Assembly: GCF_010731115.1 (NCBI RefSeq) | Contig: NZ_AP022616.1 | Location: forward strand, 248,001-312,000 | Direction: 5' to 3' | Source: Mycolicibacterium phocaicum | GTDB taxonomy: Bacteria; Actinomycetota; Actinomycetes; Mycobacteriales; Mycobacteriaceae | DNA: 64,000 nucleotides | In this document: positions 49,428 through 58,283 of the stretch, in pieces | How the letters are laid out: each line of letters opens with the position of its first letter | Numbering within the stretch: position 1 is the stretch's first letter | Program-made: the position numbers and the translations under genes | The notes under the pieces: generated by a model | What the model was told of the DNA's origin: nothing | What the model saw: only the letters and a program-made list of their open reading frames with translations | Database searches by the model: none

Positions 49428-50288
49428 GTGACGACTGCGGATTTCGAGGAACTGCTCAAGGTTCTCGACGTCACCCAGGTCGACGACGACACCTTCACCG
49501 GTGGTCATCCGAGCCGGAACCCGGTTCGCACCTTCGGTGGTCAGATGATGGCGCAGGCGTTCGTCGCCGCCAGCCGTACCGTGCCGCCCAAGCTGCCGCC
49601 GACGACGCTGTCGACGCACTTCATCGCCGGTGGCGACCCGGAGCGCGACCTCGAGTTCAAGGTGGTCCGGCTGCGCGACGAACGTCGCTTCGCGAACCGC
49701 CGCGTCGACGTCATGCAGGGCGACACGCTGTTGGCGACGGCGCTGGTGTCCCATCTGGCGGGTGGCCGCAGCCTCGAGCACTCGGTCAAGGCGCCGGTGG
49801 TGCCGGATCCGTTGTCGCTGCCCACGATCGACGACCTGCTGAAGGGCTACGAGGAGACCGTTCCGCTGTTCGTCGAGGCGCTCAAGCCCATCGAATGGCG
49901 CTACACCAATGACCCGGCCTGGGTGATGCGGGACAAGGGCGGCAAGCTCGACCACAACCGCGTGTGGCTCAAGACCATGGGCGCCATGCCCGACGACCCG
50001 GTGCTGCACGCCGCGGCGCTGGTCTACTCGTCGGACACGACGCTGCTGGACTCGATCATCACCACCCACGGGCTGTCATGGGGGCACGACCGGATTTTCG
50101 CGGTGACGATGAACCACACCGTGTGGTTTCACCGGCCCATCAAATTCGACGAGTGGGTGCTGTATTCGACGACGTCGCCGGTGGCCGCGGACTCCCGGGG
50201 TCTGGCATCCGGCCATTTCTTCGATCGCGCCGGTCAGGTGCTGGCGACGGTAACCCAGGAAGGCATCGTCAAACACTTTCCGGGCTAA
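49428..50288 (+). CDS. tesB: Acyl-CoA thioesterase II TesB
   Basis: 286-aa double-hotdog thioesterase hydrolysing acyl-CoAs. Family segments: NPVRTFGGQMMAQAFVAASRT, HFIAGGDPERDLEF and, in the second hotdog, LVYSSDTTLLDSI with the catalytic Asp-Thr region and MNHTVWFHRPIKFDEW. Corresponds to Rv1618 (tesB1) after pyk. GTG start with GGGGG upstream. Ends 16 bp from the convergent DUF4190 gene. Confidence 0.93.
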   Translation: MTTADFEELLKVLDVTQVDDDTFTGGHPSRNPVRTFGGQMMAQAFVAASRTVPPKLPPTTLSTHFIAGGDPERDLEFKVVRLRDERRFANRRVDVMQGDTLLATALVSHLAGGRSLEHSVKAPVVPDPLSLPTIDDLLKGYEETVPLFVEALKPIEWRYTNDPAWVMRDKGGKLDHNRVWLKTMGAMPDDPVLHAAALVYSSDTTLLDSIITTHGLSWGHDRIFAVTMNHTVWFHRPIKFDEWVLYSTTSPVAADSRGLASGHFFDRAGQVLATVTQEGIVKHFPG

Positions 50289-50304
50289 CGGTTTTGGGGT
50301 CGGC

Positions 50305-50757
50305 TCAGTCGACCTTTACGCCGAATTCCTTCTCGATACGGCCGCGGAAGTCCTGGACACAGGTGCTCTGTGCGTTCTGGTCCTGCCCGGCGCGCGTCAT
50401 GCAGTCGGTGTAGTCGCTGAAACCGACCTGGCGGTAGAAGCCGATCACGACGAACACGAACACCACCGCGAGCACGGTCGCCAGCGCGCCGAGCACGATG
50501 CCCGCGCCGGCCACCACGCCGTTGTCGGCGAGTCCCTGCTTGACCCGGCCGCGGCCGAGGATGCCGCACGCGACGGCACCCAGCCCGAACAGCAGCCCCC
50601 CGATCACCGACCACGAGGTCAGCAGTCCCACGATGCCCAGAACCAGCGCGGCGGTCCCCATACCGTTGCGCGGAGTCGACGTGTACGCCCCGTACCCCTG
50701 GTCGGCGTACGGCGGTGGTGGCGGCGGCGGATACCCGCCACCGGGATACATGCTCAT
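50305..50757 (-). CDS. DUF4190-type small membrane protein
   Basis: 150 aa: a Pro/Gly/Tyr-rich N-terminus (GGGYPPPPPPPYADQGYG), two membrane segments (about 40-75 and 80-112, with the DUF4190 pattern GTAALVLGIVGLL and LGRGRVKQG) and a short extracytoplasmic tail with two cysteines. Its ATG overlaps the cydC stop (ATGA), so it is translated with the cytochrome bd assembly transporter. An ATG six bases further in is also possible. Function unknown. Confidence 0.82.
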   Translation of the reverse strand: MSMYPGGGYPPPPPPPYADQGYGAYTSTPRNGMGTAALVLGIVGLLTSWSVIGGLLFGLGAVACGILGRGRVKQGLADNGVVAGAGIVLGALATVLAVVFVFVVIGFYRQVGFSDYTDCMTRAGQDQNAQSTCVQDFRGRIEKEFGVKVD

Positions 50758-52280
50758 GACTGCGCAGGGTACCCGTCGTTGCTGGAATCGAGGTTCAGCA
50801 CCGTGCAGGGCACGTCCGGTGGCAGCTGGTGCGTGGCCACGACCACCGCGCGGTCGGCGCCGAACATCGCGCCCGGAGTGAGGAGTTCGGCGAGCAAGCG
50901 GTGACTGTCCGCCGCGTCGAGGTGCTCGGTGGGTTCGTCGAGGAGCACGACGGGGAAGTCGGTCAGCAGCGCGCGAGCAAGCAGCAGTCGGCGCCGCTGG
51001 CCGGCGGAGACGGCGGCGGCCCCACCGGAGAGCAGGGTGGACAACCCGTCCGGCAGCGTCCCCAGCCAGGGGGCCAGGCCGACCCGTGTCAGGGCGGCGG
51101 TGAGTTCGCCGTCGGTGGCGTCGCCGCGGGCCACCAGCAGGTTGTCGCGCAGCGTGGTGTCGAACAGATGCGCATCCTCGGCGAAAAACCCTGCCGGTGA
51201 ATCGGTTTCGTTGAAGCGGTCGGCGGTGGACAGCAGCAGGGTCGTCTTGCCCCGGCCACTGGCGCCCAGCACGGCGACCCGGTCTCCGGGTGCGACCTGT
51301 AGCGGCGGGACGGCCATCAGCGCCCGGTCGTCGGGGTGCTCGGCCAGCATTGCGGTGAGCCGCGCGATGGCGATGCGGGCCCGGGTCAACTGCACCGCCG
51401 CGCCCGGCAGCGCGCCGGTGGCCTCGAACGCCGACAGCGGCAGCAGCATGAGGATCGCCAATGTCGTGGGAGCGACGGTCGACGTGAGCGAGATGGCGGC
51501 GACGATCGCGGCGATGGCGCTCGCGCCGGTGGCCAGGATCGGCACCGCACCGGCCAGGGCAGCGGGCCGCGCGGCACGGTCGGCGGCGTCGCCCCAGCGG
51601 CGGTGGTCCGCGGTGGCCTGAGCGATGACACCGCCGAGGCGGCCGGCCACGGCCAGTTCGGCAGCATGGTCGAGCGCCAGCATGACGGCGGCGTCCCGGT
51701 CCGAATGGTGTACTGCCGCCAGGTTTTCGGTGGCTTCCGCGGCGCGCGCGGCCTGCCACGGCGCCCAGACTCCGGCGACCACCAGTCCGGCGGCAAGGGC
51801 GAGTGCGGCGGCGGGCGAGATGACGGCGATGACGATCACCGTGGCGGTCGACAGCACCGTCGCGACGGCGACGGGCAGCACCGACCGCACCAGGGTGTCG
51901 GCCAGGTCGTCGACGGAAGCGCCTGCGCGCGAGACCAATTCACCGCTGCTCAGCCGCAGCACCGTCGCCGGTGGCGCCGCGGACAGCCGCCGGTACAGCT
52001 CGGTGCGGGCCCGGCCGGCGGCGCGCAGCGCGACGTCGTGCGATGCCAGGCGCTCGCAATAGCCCAGCACCCCACGGGAGATGCCGAACAGCCGCACCGC
52101 CACCACCGCGACCGACAGCTCCAGGATCGGCGGTTGCTGCCAGGCCCGGGTGATCAGCCACGCCGACACCCCGGCCAGGGCGAGGGCGCTGCCGAGTGCC
52201 GCGGAACCGAGGAAGACGGCCAGCGCCAGGCGGGGGAGCCGGGGCCGGAGCAGGTCGATCGCGAATCTAACTGTGGACAC
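50754..52280 (-). CDS. cydC: Thiol reductant ABC exporter subunit CydC
   Basis: 508-aa fused membrane/ATPase half-transporter that with CydD exports glutathione- or cysteine-like thiols needed for cytochrome bd assembly. Six membrane segments in residues 1-300, then Walker A LGASGRGKTTLL, a degenerate signature VSAGQRRRLLLA in place of LSGGQ, and Walker B VVLLDEPTEHLD. GTG at 52280 overlaps the cydD stop by 14 bp. The Walker A variant SGRGK is intact for nucleotide binding. Confidence 0.9.
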   Translation of the reverse strand: MSTVRFAIDLLRPRLPRLALAVFLGSAALGSALALAGVSAWLITRAWQQPPILELSVAVVAVRLFGISRGVLGYCERLASHDVALRAAGRARTELYRRLSAAPPATVLRLSSGELVSRAGASVDDLADTLVRSVLPVAVATVLSTATVIVIAVISPAAALALAAGLVVAGVWAPWQAARAAEATENLAAVHHSDRDAAVMLALDHAAELAVAGRLGGVIAQATADHRRWGDAADRAARPAALAGAVPILATGASAIAAIVAAISLTSTVAPTTLAILMLLPLSAFEATGALPGAAVQLTRARIAIARLTAMLAEHPDDRALMAVPPLQVAPGDRVAVLGASGRGKTTLLLSTADRFNETDSPAGFFAEDAHLFDTTLRDNLLVARGDATDGELTAALTRVGLAPWLGTLPDGLSTLLSGGAAAVSAGQRRRLLLARALLTDFPVVLLDEPTEHLDAADSHRLLAELLTPGAMFGADRAVVVATHQLPPDVPCTVLNLDSSNDGYPAQS

Positions 52281-53886
52281 GGGAAGCACCTCCCGCCCGG
52301 ACGATCTCATCACCGATGGCCAGCACGGCGTCACGGTGTCCGACGACGATGACGGTCGCGCCGGCCGCGGCGCGGGCCCGGATCGCCTGGAGAACCCGGA
52401 TCTCCAGCTCGGCATTCAGATGTGAGGTCGGTTCGTCGAGCAGCAGCACCGGGCTGGGCCGGCCGAGTACCCGCGCCAGTGCCAGGCGCTGCCGCTGGCC
52501 CAGCGACAGCCCGGAGCCGCCGCGCCCCAGCACGGTGTCGAGTCCGGCGGGCAGGGTGGCCAGCACCTCGTCGAATCCCGATGCGCGGCAGGCGCTGTCG
52601 AGGTCGGGGAGGGCGCCGAGCAATTCCAGGTTTTCCCGCACCGTCCCCGGGACGAGGACGGGCCGTTGCGGCAGCCAGCCGATCTGGTGCCACCAGTGCT
52701 GCCGGTCCAGCGCGTCGACGTCGCAGCGCTGTTCGTCGTCGCCGACCCGGACGCGGCCGGCATCGGGCGTCGTCAGCCCCAGAATCGCTTGCAGCGCGGT
52801 GCTTTTCCCGCTGCCGTTGGGGCCGGTCAGGACCGTCACCGAGCCGGGCGTGGCCCGCAGCGTCAGATTGTGCGGCGCCGGTCCGTCCCGGCCGTCGATG
52901 CTGATGTGCTCCAGGTCGATGGTCGGCCGCGCCCCGATCCGTGCGGTGCCTGGTTCCGGTTGCCCGGCGTCTTCCAGCAGCCGGTAGGCCTGCCCGAAGG
53001 CGACCTTGCCATCCTGCGCCGCATGGAATTCCACGCCGACACGGCGCAGTGGCCAGAACACCTCGGGCGCCAGCAGCAGCACCGTCAGCGCGACCGGCAG
53101 GGTGACCCCGCCGCTGACCAGTCGCAGACCGACGCCGACGGCGACCAGCGCCACCCCGAGCGTCGCCAGCAGTTCGAGGACGAGCGCCGACAGGAACGCG
53201 ATGCGCAACGTGGCCAGGGCCGAATGCCGGTGTGCGTCAGACAGTTCGGTGATGCGCGGCGCGGCGCCCTCGGCGCGGCCCAGGGCCCGCAGCGTGGGGA
53301 TACCCGCGATCAGGTCGAGCAGGCGCGACTGCAGCGTGGCCATGGCGGCCAGCGCGGCCGCGGACCGCTCGGTCGTCATGACACCGATCAGCACCATGAA
53401 CAGTGGGATGAGCGGCAGCGCGATCAGCACGACGAGCGCGGATTTCACGTCGTACCAAGCGATCACGATGACGGCGGCCGGGGTCAGCAGCACGGACATC
53501 ACGACGGCCGGCAGATATCGGGTGAAGTACGGTCGCAGCCCGTCGATTCCGCGGGTCAGCAGGATCGCGGCCTCGTCGTGCACCGCCTGCCGACGATGCG
53601 GCGGCAGCGCGGTGACGGCGGACAGCACCTGCGCGTCGAGGTCGGCGATCGTGGCGGTGGCGCCGTGCTGGCCGAGCCTGGCCTGCCACCACTGGGCGCC
53701 GGCGCGCAGCGACCAGAGTGCGGCAAGCGCCAACAGCTGAGGTATCCAGTGCGACAACGGCGCACGGGTCGTGATGAACCCGGCCACGACATGCGCGGTG
53801 AGCACCGCCGCGGCGAGCGTCGCGGCGGCGATGACGACGCCACTGCCGACCGTGGCCGCCAGGTGCCGCCGCAGACCGGCGGTCAT
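52267..53886 (-). CDS. cydD: Thiol reductant ABC exporter subunit CydD
   Basis: 539 aa from the ATG at 53886. Membrane domain (1-310) including RGIDGLRPYFTRYLPA, then the ATPase domain with Walker A LTGPNGSGKSTALQ, signature GLSLGQRQRLALA (LSLGQ) and Walker B VLLLDEPTSHLN. Partner of CydC in the heterodimer. Starts 23 nt after cydB on the same strand, in the usual cydABDC order of mycobacteria. Confidence 0.9.
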   Translation of the reverse strand: MTAGLRRHLAATVGSGVVIAAATLAAAVLTAHVVAGFITTRAPLSHWIPQLLALAALWSLRAGAQWWQARLGQHGATATIADLDAQVLSAVTALPPHRRQAVHDEAAILLTRGIDGLRPYFTRYLPAVVMSVLLTPAAVIVIAWYDVKSALVVLIALPLIPLFMVLIGVMTTERSAAALAAMATLQSRLLDLIAGIPTLRALGRAEGAAPRITELSDAHRHSALATLRIAFLSALVLELLATLGVALVAVGVGLRLVSGGVTLPVALTVLLLAPEVFWPLRRVGVEFHAAQDGKVAFGQAYRLLEDAGQPEPGTARIGARPTIDLEHISIDGRDGPAPHNLTLRATPGSVTVLTGPNGSGKSTALQAILGLTTPDAGRVRVGDDEQRCDVDALDRQHWWHQIGWLPQRPVLVPGTVRENLELLGALPDLDSACRASGFDEVLATLPAGLDTVLGRGGSGLSLGQRQRLALARVLGRPSPVLLLDEPTSHLNAELEIRVLQAIRARAAAGATVIVVGHRDAVLAIGDEIVRAGGASRVHS

Positions 53887-53909
53887 GCGGGGGTTGGTCG
53901 ACGATCGGG

Positions 53910-54965
53910 TCAGTGCGATCCGCCGTTTCGGGACAACCCGATGGAAGCCGGGATGTGTGCGGCCGAAATCCGTTGCCGGAAAACCCAGTACGTCCACCCC
54001 TGGTAGCAGATCACCAGCGGGGTGAGCAGCAGCGCGGCCCAGGTCATCACCTTGAGCGTGTACGGCGTCGACGACGCGTTGTGGATGGTCAGGCTCCACG
54101 CCGGATCGAGGGTCGAGGGAACGAGATTCGGGTACAGGCAGCTGAACAGGAGTGTGACCACGGCGGCGACGACGATGGCCGTCGCGGCGAACGCCCACCC
54201 GTCGGCGCGGCGCGTCCACACCAGCCGGACCGCCGAGAACTGGGCCACCACGGCGACGCCGAGTGCTGTCCAGGTGACGTCGTTGCCGTACGCCACCTGT
54301 GTCCAGATACCGAACACGGCGACGATCACGGTCACCGGAACGGTCAGGCGGGTGGCGAAGCGGCGCGCGGTGTCGTGCACGGCCCCTTCGGTTTTGAGGG
54401 TGACGAACACCGCACCGTGGAACGCGAAGAGACCGGCCGTGGCGATACCGCCGAGGAGGGAGTACGGGTTCAGCACGTCGCCGAACGACAGCTGAATCTG
54501 GTGGCGGGCGTCGACGGGGAGGCCGCGCAGGATGGAGGCGAAGGCCACGCCCCACAGCACGGCCGGCAGCCAGGAACCCATGGCGATGCCGATGTCGGCC
54601 CACCGGCGCCACTGCGGGTCGTCGATCTTGCCGCGCCATTCGATGGCGCAGACCCGCACGATCATGCCGACCAGGATCGCGAGCAGCGGCAGATAGAGGC
54701 CGGAGAACACCGTGGCGTACATCCCGGGGAACGCCGCGAACATCGCCGCGCCCGCGGTGATGATCCAGACCTCGTTGCCGTCCCACACCGGTCCGATGGT
54801 GTTGAGCGCGGCGCGGCGGTACTGCTCCGCGTCGCCCTCGTCACCGTCGGCGGCGCGGCCGAAGAACCCCATGAGCATGCCGACGCCGAAGTCGAACCCC
54901 TCCAGGACGAAGAAGCCCAGGAACAGCGCGGCCAGGATGACGAACCAGAGATGCTGAAGTGTCAT
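53910..54965 (-). CDS. cydB: Cytochrome bd oxidase subunit II CydB
   Basis: 351 aa with about nine membrane segments. The N-terminal FLEGFDFGVG-like stretch FFVLEGFDFGVGMLMGFF and TIGPVWDGNEVWIITAGAAMFAAFP are the family signatures. It pairs with CydA in the quinol oxidase that works at low oxygen. Lies 12 nt after cydA. Confidence 0.95.
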   Translation of the reverse strand: MTLQHLWFVILAALFLGFFVLEGFDFGVGMLMGFFGRAADGDEGDAEQYRRAALNTIGPVWDGNEVWIITAGAAMFAAFPGMYATVFSGLYLPLLAILVGMIVRVCAIEWRGKIDDPQWRRWADIGIAMGSWLPAVLWGVAFASILRGLPVDARHQIQLSFGDVLNPYSLLGGIATAGLFAFHGAVFVTLKTEGAVHDTARRFATRLTVPVTVIVAVFGIWTQVAYGNDVTWTALGVAVVAQFSAVRLVWTRRADGWAFAATAIVVAAVVTLLFSCLYPNLVPSTLDPAWSLTIHNASSTPYTLKVMTWAALLLTPLVICYQGWTYWVFRQRISAAHIPASIGLSRNGGSH

Positions 54966-54977
54966 GGCTGCCCCTTC

Positions 54978-56426
54978 CTAATACGCGAACGACAGTGGGG
55001 CGACGTCGTCGCTGCCGGGTGGGGTGGGCGGCGCCGGTTCGGCATCGTGTTCGAGCGGCCCTTCCAGCGTGTAGCGGCGGATCAACCAGAACCAGATGAC
55101 CGCGAGCAGCGCATAGAGCGCGGTGAAGGTGATCAGCGAGATCCAGACCGTGCCCGCGCTGTGCGCCGACACGCCCTGCCGGATGGTCAGGTGCAGGTTC
55201 GGGTCGCCGGTCGGGTTGGTGGCGACCACCCAGGGCTGCCGGCCCATCTCGGTGAAGACCCAGCCCGCGCTGTTGGCGAGGAACGGCATGGGCAGTGTCA
55301 CCAGGGCGAAGATGCTCAACCAGCGTTGCGTGGGGATGCGGCCCTTGCGGGTCAACCACAGCGTGGTGAGCGCGAAAAGCCCTGGGAATGCGAGCAATCC
55401 GATCATCATGCGGAACGACCAGTAGGTCACGAACAGGTTGGGCCGGTAGTCACCCGGACCGTACTTGGCTTCGTACGCCTTCTGCAGGTCCTGCACGCCC
55501 TCGAGCCGAACACCCTCGAACTTGCTCTCGGCGAGGAACGGCAGCACGTACGGCACCTCGATGACGTGCATGACGCTGTCGCAGTTGTTGTGGGTGCCGA
55601 TGGTCAGCACCGAGAAATCCGGGTCGGTTTCGGTGTGGCACAACGATTCTGCCGACGCCATCTTCATGGGCTGCTGGACGAACATCAGCTTGCCCTGGGC
55701 GTCCCCGGTGAGCGTGAGCGAGGCGGCCGCGACCAAGGCGACGGAACAGCCCAGCAGGGCCGCGGGGCGGAACATGGTGCGCGATTCCTCGGTGTTGCCG
55801 CTGCGCACCATCCACCACGCGCTGATCGCCGCGACGAAGGTGGAGGCCGTCAGGATGGCGCCGCCGACCGTGTGCGTGAACGCCGCGATGCCGGTGTTGT
55901 TGGTCAGCAGCTCCCAGATGCTCGTCAGCTCAGCCCGGCCGGTCTCCGGGTTGTAGTGCGCGCCAACGGGATGCTGCATGAACGAGTTGGCCGAGATGAT
56001 GAAGAACGCCGACGCGTTCACGCCGAACGCGACGATCCAGATACACGCCAGGTGCACCAGGCGGGGCAGCTTGGTCCAGCCGAAGATCCACAGCCCGATG
56101 AAGGTGGATTCGAAGAAGAACGCCGCGAGGCCCTCCAGGGCCAGCGGTGCGCCGAAGACGTCGCCGACGAATCGTGAGTACTCACTCCAGTTCATCCCGA
56201 ACTGGAATTCCTGCACGATGCCCGTGGCCACGCCGAGAGCGAAGTTGATGAGGAACAGCTTGCCGAAGAACTTGGTCAGCCGGTACCAGGCCGGATTGCC
56301 CGTCACCACCCAGACGGTCTGCATGACGGCCAGCAGCGGCGCCAGGCCGATGGTCAGCGGGACCAGGATGAAGTGGTAGACGGTGGTGATCCCGAACTGC
56401 CACCTCGATACGTCCAGTGCGTCCAT
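54978..56426 (-). CDS. cydA: Cytochrome bd oxidase subunit I CydA
   Basis: 482-aa quinol oxidase subunit carrying hemes b558, b595 and d. Heme ligands align as His18, His185 and Met341; proton-path Glu98 and Glu106 are present, and the quinol-site motif GRQPW is at 395-399. A Cys263-Cys282 pair, 19 residues apart in the Q-loop (SLC ... NNC), matches the disulfide reported in mycobacterial cytochrome bd. The last 25 residues are Pro/Glu-rich. First gene of cydABDC-DUF4190; the upstream region holds two overlapping palindromes (56496-56542). Confidence 0.96.
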   Translation of the reverse strand: MDALDVSRWQFGITTVYHFILVPLTIGLAPLLAVMQTVWVVTGNPAWYRLTKFFGKLFLINFALGVATGIVQEFQFGMNWSEYSRFVGDVFGAPLALEGLAAFFFESTFIGLWIFGWTKLPRLVHLACIWIVAFGVNASAFFIISANSFMQHPVGAHYNPETGRAELTSIWELLTNNTGIAAFTHTVGGAILTASTFVAAISAWWMVRSGNTEESRTMFRPAALLGCSVALVAAASLTLTGDAQGKLMFVQQPMKMASAESLCHTETDPDFSVLTIGTHNNCDSVMHVIEVPYVLPFLAESKFEGVRLEGVQDLQKAYEAKYGPGDYRPNLFVTYWSFRMMIGLLAFPGLFALTTLWLTRKGRIPTQRWLSIFALVTLPMPFLANSAGWVFTEMGRQPWVVATNPTGDPNLHLTIRQGVSAHSAGTVWISLITFTALYALLAVIWFWLIRRYTLEGPLEHDAEPAPPTPPGSDDVAPLSFAY

Positions 56427-56495
56427 TGGGTGGGCCTTCCCCGAGCCGGAGGGATTCGTCTACGACTTACTGTAGTAGTTCATGTGGGCGACGGT

Positions 56496-56513
56496 CCACA
56501 CCGAATTGTGTGG
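56496..56513. promoter_or_regulatory. 6-6-6 palindrome upstream of cydA
   Basis: CCACAC-CGAATT-GTGTGG, a perfect inverted repeat 70 nt upstream of the cydA ATG. TGTG/CACA half-sites recall CRP-type sites, which are known to affect cydAB in mycobacteria, but spacing differs from the TGTGA-N6-TCACA consensus. Its right arm is shared with the larger hairpin at 56507-56542. Confidence 0.4.
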
Positions 56514-56542
56514 CCAGGCGCACACGTGCGCCCGGCCACACA
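56507..56542. terminator. Hairpin between the HdeD-like gene and cydA
   Basis: Arms TGTGTGGCCAGGCGCAC (56507-56523) and GTGCGCCCGGCCACACA (56526-56542) pair at 16 of 17 positions with a 2-nt gap. It lies 20 nt past the HdeD-like stop on the minus strand and probably terminates that transcript before cydA. Confidence 0.65.
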
Positions 56543-56561
56543 GTTCAGCCTGCCGGCGTAC

Positions 56562-57149
56562 TCAGACGTTGGTCGCCGCCCCGTTGATGGCCTTGTCAAC
56601 GGCCTTGGCGCCCTTACGGATTCCGAACGCGGTGATCACTTCGGCGACACCGGTGACCACGAGCCAGATGCCCGTCACCAGCGCCAGCGTGCCGATCGAC
56701 TCGATCGGCGAACCCAGCACCACGAAGCCGGCGATCAGACTGATGATGCCGAGGAAGATGTTCCAGCCGCGGCCGGGCAGGCCGGGATCGCTGATCGCCG
56801 ACACCGTGGTGGCCACGCCGCGGAAGATGAAGCCGATGCCGATCCAGATGGCCAGCAGCAGTACGGCATCACCGATGTGGCGAAACGCGAGCACCGCGAG
56901 CACCAGGGACGCCGCGCCGCTGATGAAGGCCAGCACCCGACCACCGGCCGCGACGTGCAGGCTGAACGCGAATACCACTTGGCCGATGCCGGTGACGAGC
57001 AGATACGCACCGAAGAAGATGGCCGCCACCGCGACCGAGATACCGGGCTGAGCCAGCACGGCGGCGCCCAGGACCACGGAGATCAGGCCCGCGATGAGCT
57101 CGGCTTTCCACAGGTGCTGCAACAGACTTGGCGGAGTTGGGGTCGTCAT
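56562..57149 (-). CDS. HdeD-family membrane protein (Rv1624c-like)
   Basis: 195 aa, same length as Rv1624c. Six membrane segments in three hairpins, each with a glycine-rich GxxLL or GxW turn (ISVVLGAAVLAQPGISV, FFGAYLLVTGIGQ, LGIISLIAGFVVLGSP), the HdeD/DUF308 repeat pattern. HdeD-like proteins are linked to acid stress in enterics; the role here is unknown. Short cytoplasmic C-terminus with basic KGAKAVDKAING. Confidence 0.85.
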   Translation of the reverse strand: MTTPTPPSLLQHLWKAELIAGLISVVLGAAVLAQPGISVAVAAIFFGAYLLVTGIGQVVFAFSLHVAAGGRVLAFISGAASLVLAVLAFRHIGDAVLLLAIWIGIGFIFRGVATTVSAISDPGLPGRGWNIFLGIISLIAGFVVLGSPIESIGTLALVTGIWLVVTGVAEVITAFGIRKGAKAVDKAINGAATNV

Positions 57150-57361
57150 TGACGCAGTCTCACATATTTGACGGAGGCTGCGCAGAATTCGGACAACCCG
57201 GTTTTTCGATGGTTCCAGATGTGGACAACGGGCGATTGGGCTGCTTGGGGACCAGCGTGCCGATAAGGTGCTCTCCAACGCAGCACGCTCACCGATGCGC
57301 GCTGACGGTGTGTCATGGCAGCTGTGGTCGGGGCAGAGTTGAGCACGAAGGAAGAGGCAAC

Positions 57362-58282
57362 GTGTCAGATGTGAGTCAGGGCCGTCGGGGCACGGCGTGG
57401 CGCATCGCGGTGGTGGTGGCGGTAAGCAGCGCGTTGGCGCTGTCGGGTTGCACCAAGAACACCGAATCCAGTTCGCCCGCATCGAGTTCGTCGGCGGCTC
57501 CGGCCGCCAAGGTCGAGTCCATCGCGAACACGGTGCCGGAGGCCATCAAGTCCAGCGGCAAGCTGATCGTCGGCGTGAACATCCCGTACGCGCCCAACGA
57601 ATACAAGGACCCCAGCGGCAAGGTTGTCGGATTCGACGTCGACCTGATGAACGCCATCGCCCAGACGCTCGGTCTGACCGTCGACTACCGCGAAGAGTCG
57701 GACTTCTCCAAGATCATCCCGGCGATCCAGGCCGGCACCTACAACGTCGGGATGTCGTCCTTCACCGACAGCAAGCAGCGTGAGCAGCAGGTCGATTTCG
57801 TCACCTACTTCTCGGCAGGCAGCCTGTGGGCGCAGCGTGCCGGTGACCATGTCGATCCCGCCAACGCCTGCGGCAAGAAGGTTGCTGTCGAGTCGACCAC
57901 GGTGCAGGACACCGAGGAACTGCCCGCGAAGACCAAGGCGTGCACCGACGCCGGCAAGCCGCCCATCGACGTGGTGAAGTTCGACAACCAGGACCAGGCC
58001 GCCAACGCCGTCGTCGTCGGCCAGGCCGACGCCATGTCCGCGGACTCGCCCGTGACGCTGTGGGCGATCAAGCAGGCGGGCGGCAAGCTGGTGCAGGCGG
58101 GCGAGGTGTTCGATTCGGCGCCCTACGGCTGGCCGGTGAAAAAGGGCTCACCGCTGGCGCAGTCGCTGCTGCAGGCGCTGCAGCACCTGATCGACAACGG
58201 CACGTACAAGCAGATCGCCACCAACTGGGGCGTGCAGGCCGGAATGATCGACAAGCCGGTCGTCAATGGGGCCACCAGCTGA
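57362..58282 (+). CDS. Polar amino-acid ABC transporter, substrate-binding lipoprotein
   Basis: 306 aa. Basic n-region, hydrophobic stretch and lipobox (ALALSGC, Cys about residue 30) show a lipoprotein anchored outside the membrane. A Ser/Ala linker follows, then the family 3 (glutamine/glutamate type) binding domain with LIVGVNIPYAPNEY, VVGFDVDLMNAIAQTLGL and ADAMSADSPVT. GTG start with GGAAGAGG upstream. Heads an operon of permease, ATPase, histidine kinase and response regulator. Exact ligand not assignable. Confidence 0.9.
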   Translation: MSDVSQGRRGTAWRIAVVVAVSSALALSGCTKNTESSSPASSSSAAPAAKVESIANTVPEAIKSSGKLIVGVNIPYAPNEYKDPSGKVVGFDVDLMNAIAQTLGLTVDYREESDFSKIIPAIQAGTYNVGMSSFTDSKQREQQVDFVTYFSAGSLWAQRAGDHVDPANACGKKVAVESTTVQDTEELPAKTKACTDAGKPPIDVVKFDNQDQAANAVVVGQADAMSADSPVTLWAIKQAGGKLVQAGEVFDSAPYGWPVKKGSPLAQSLLQALQHLIDNGTYKQIATNWGVQAGMIDKPVVNGATS

Positions 58283-58283
58283 C

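Noticed and set aside
52416..54786. Upstream extension of cydD through cydB
   Set aside because: The extra sequence is an alternate-frame reading of cydB; CydD homology begins near the ATG at 53886.
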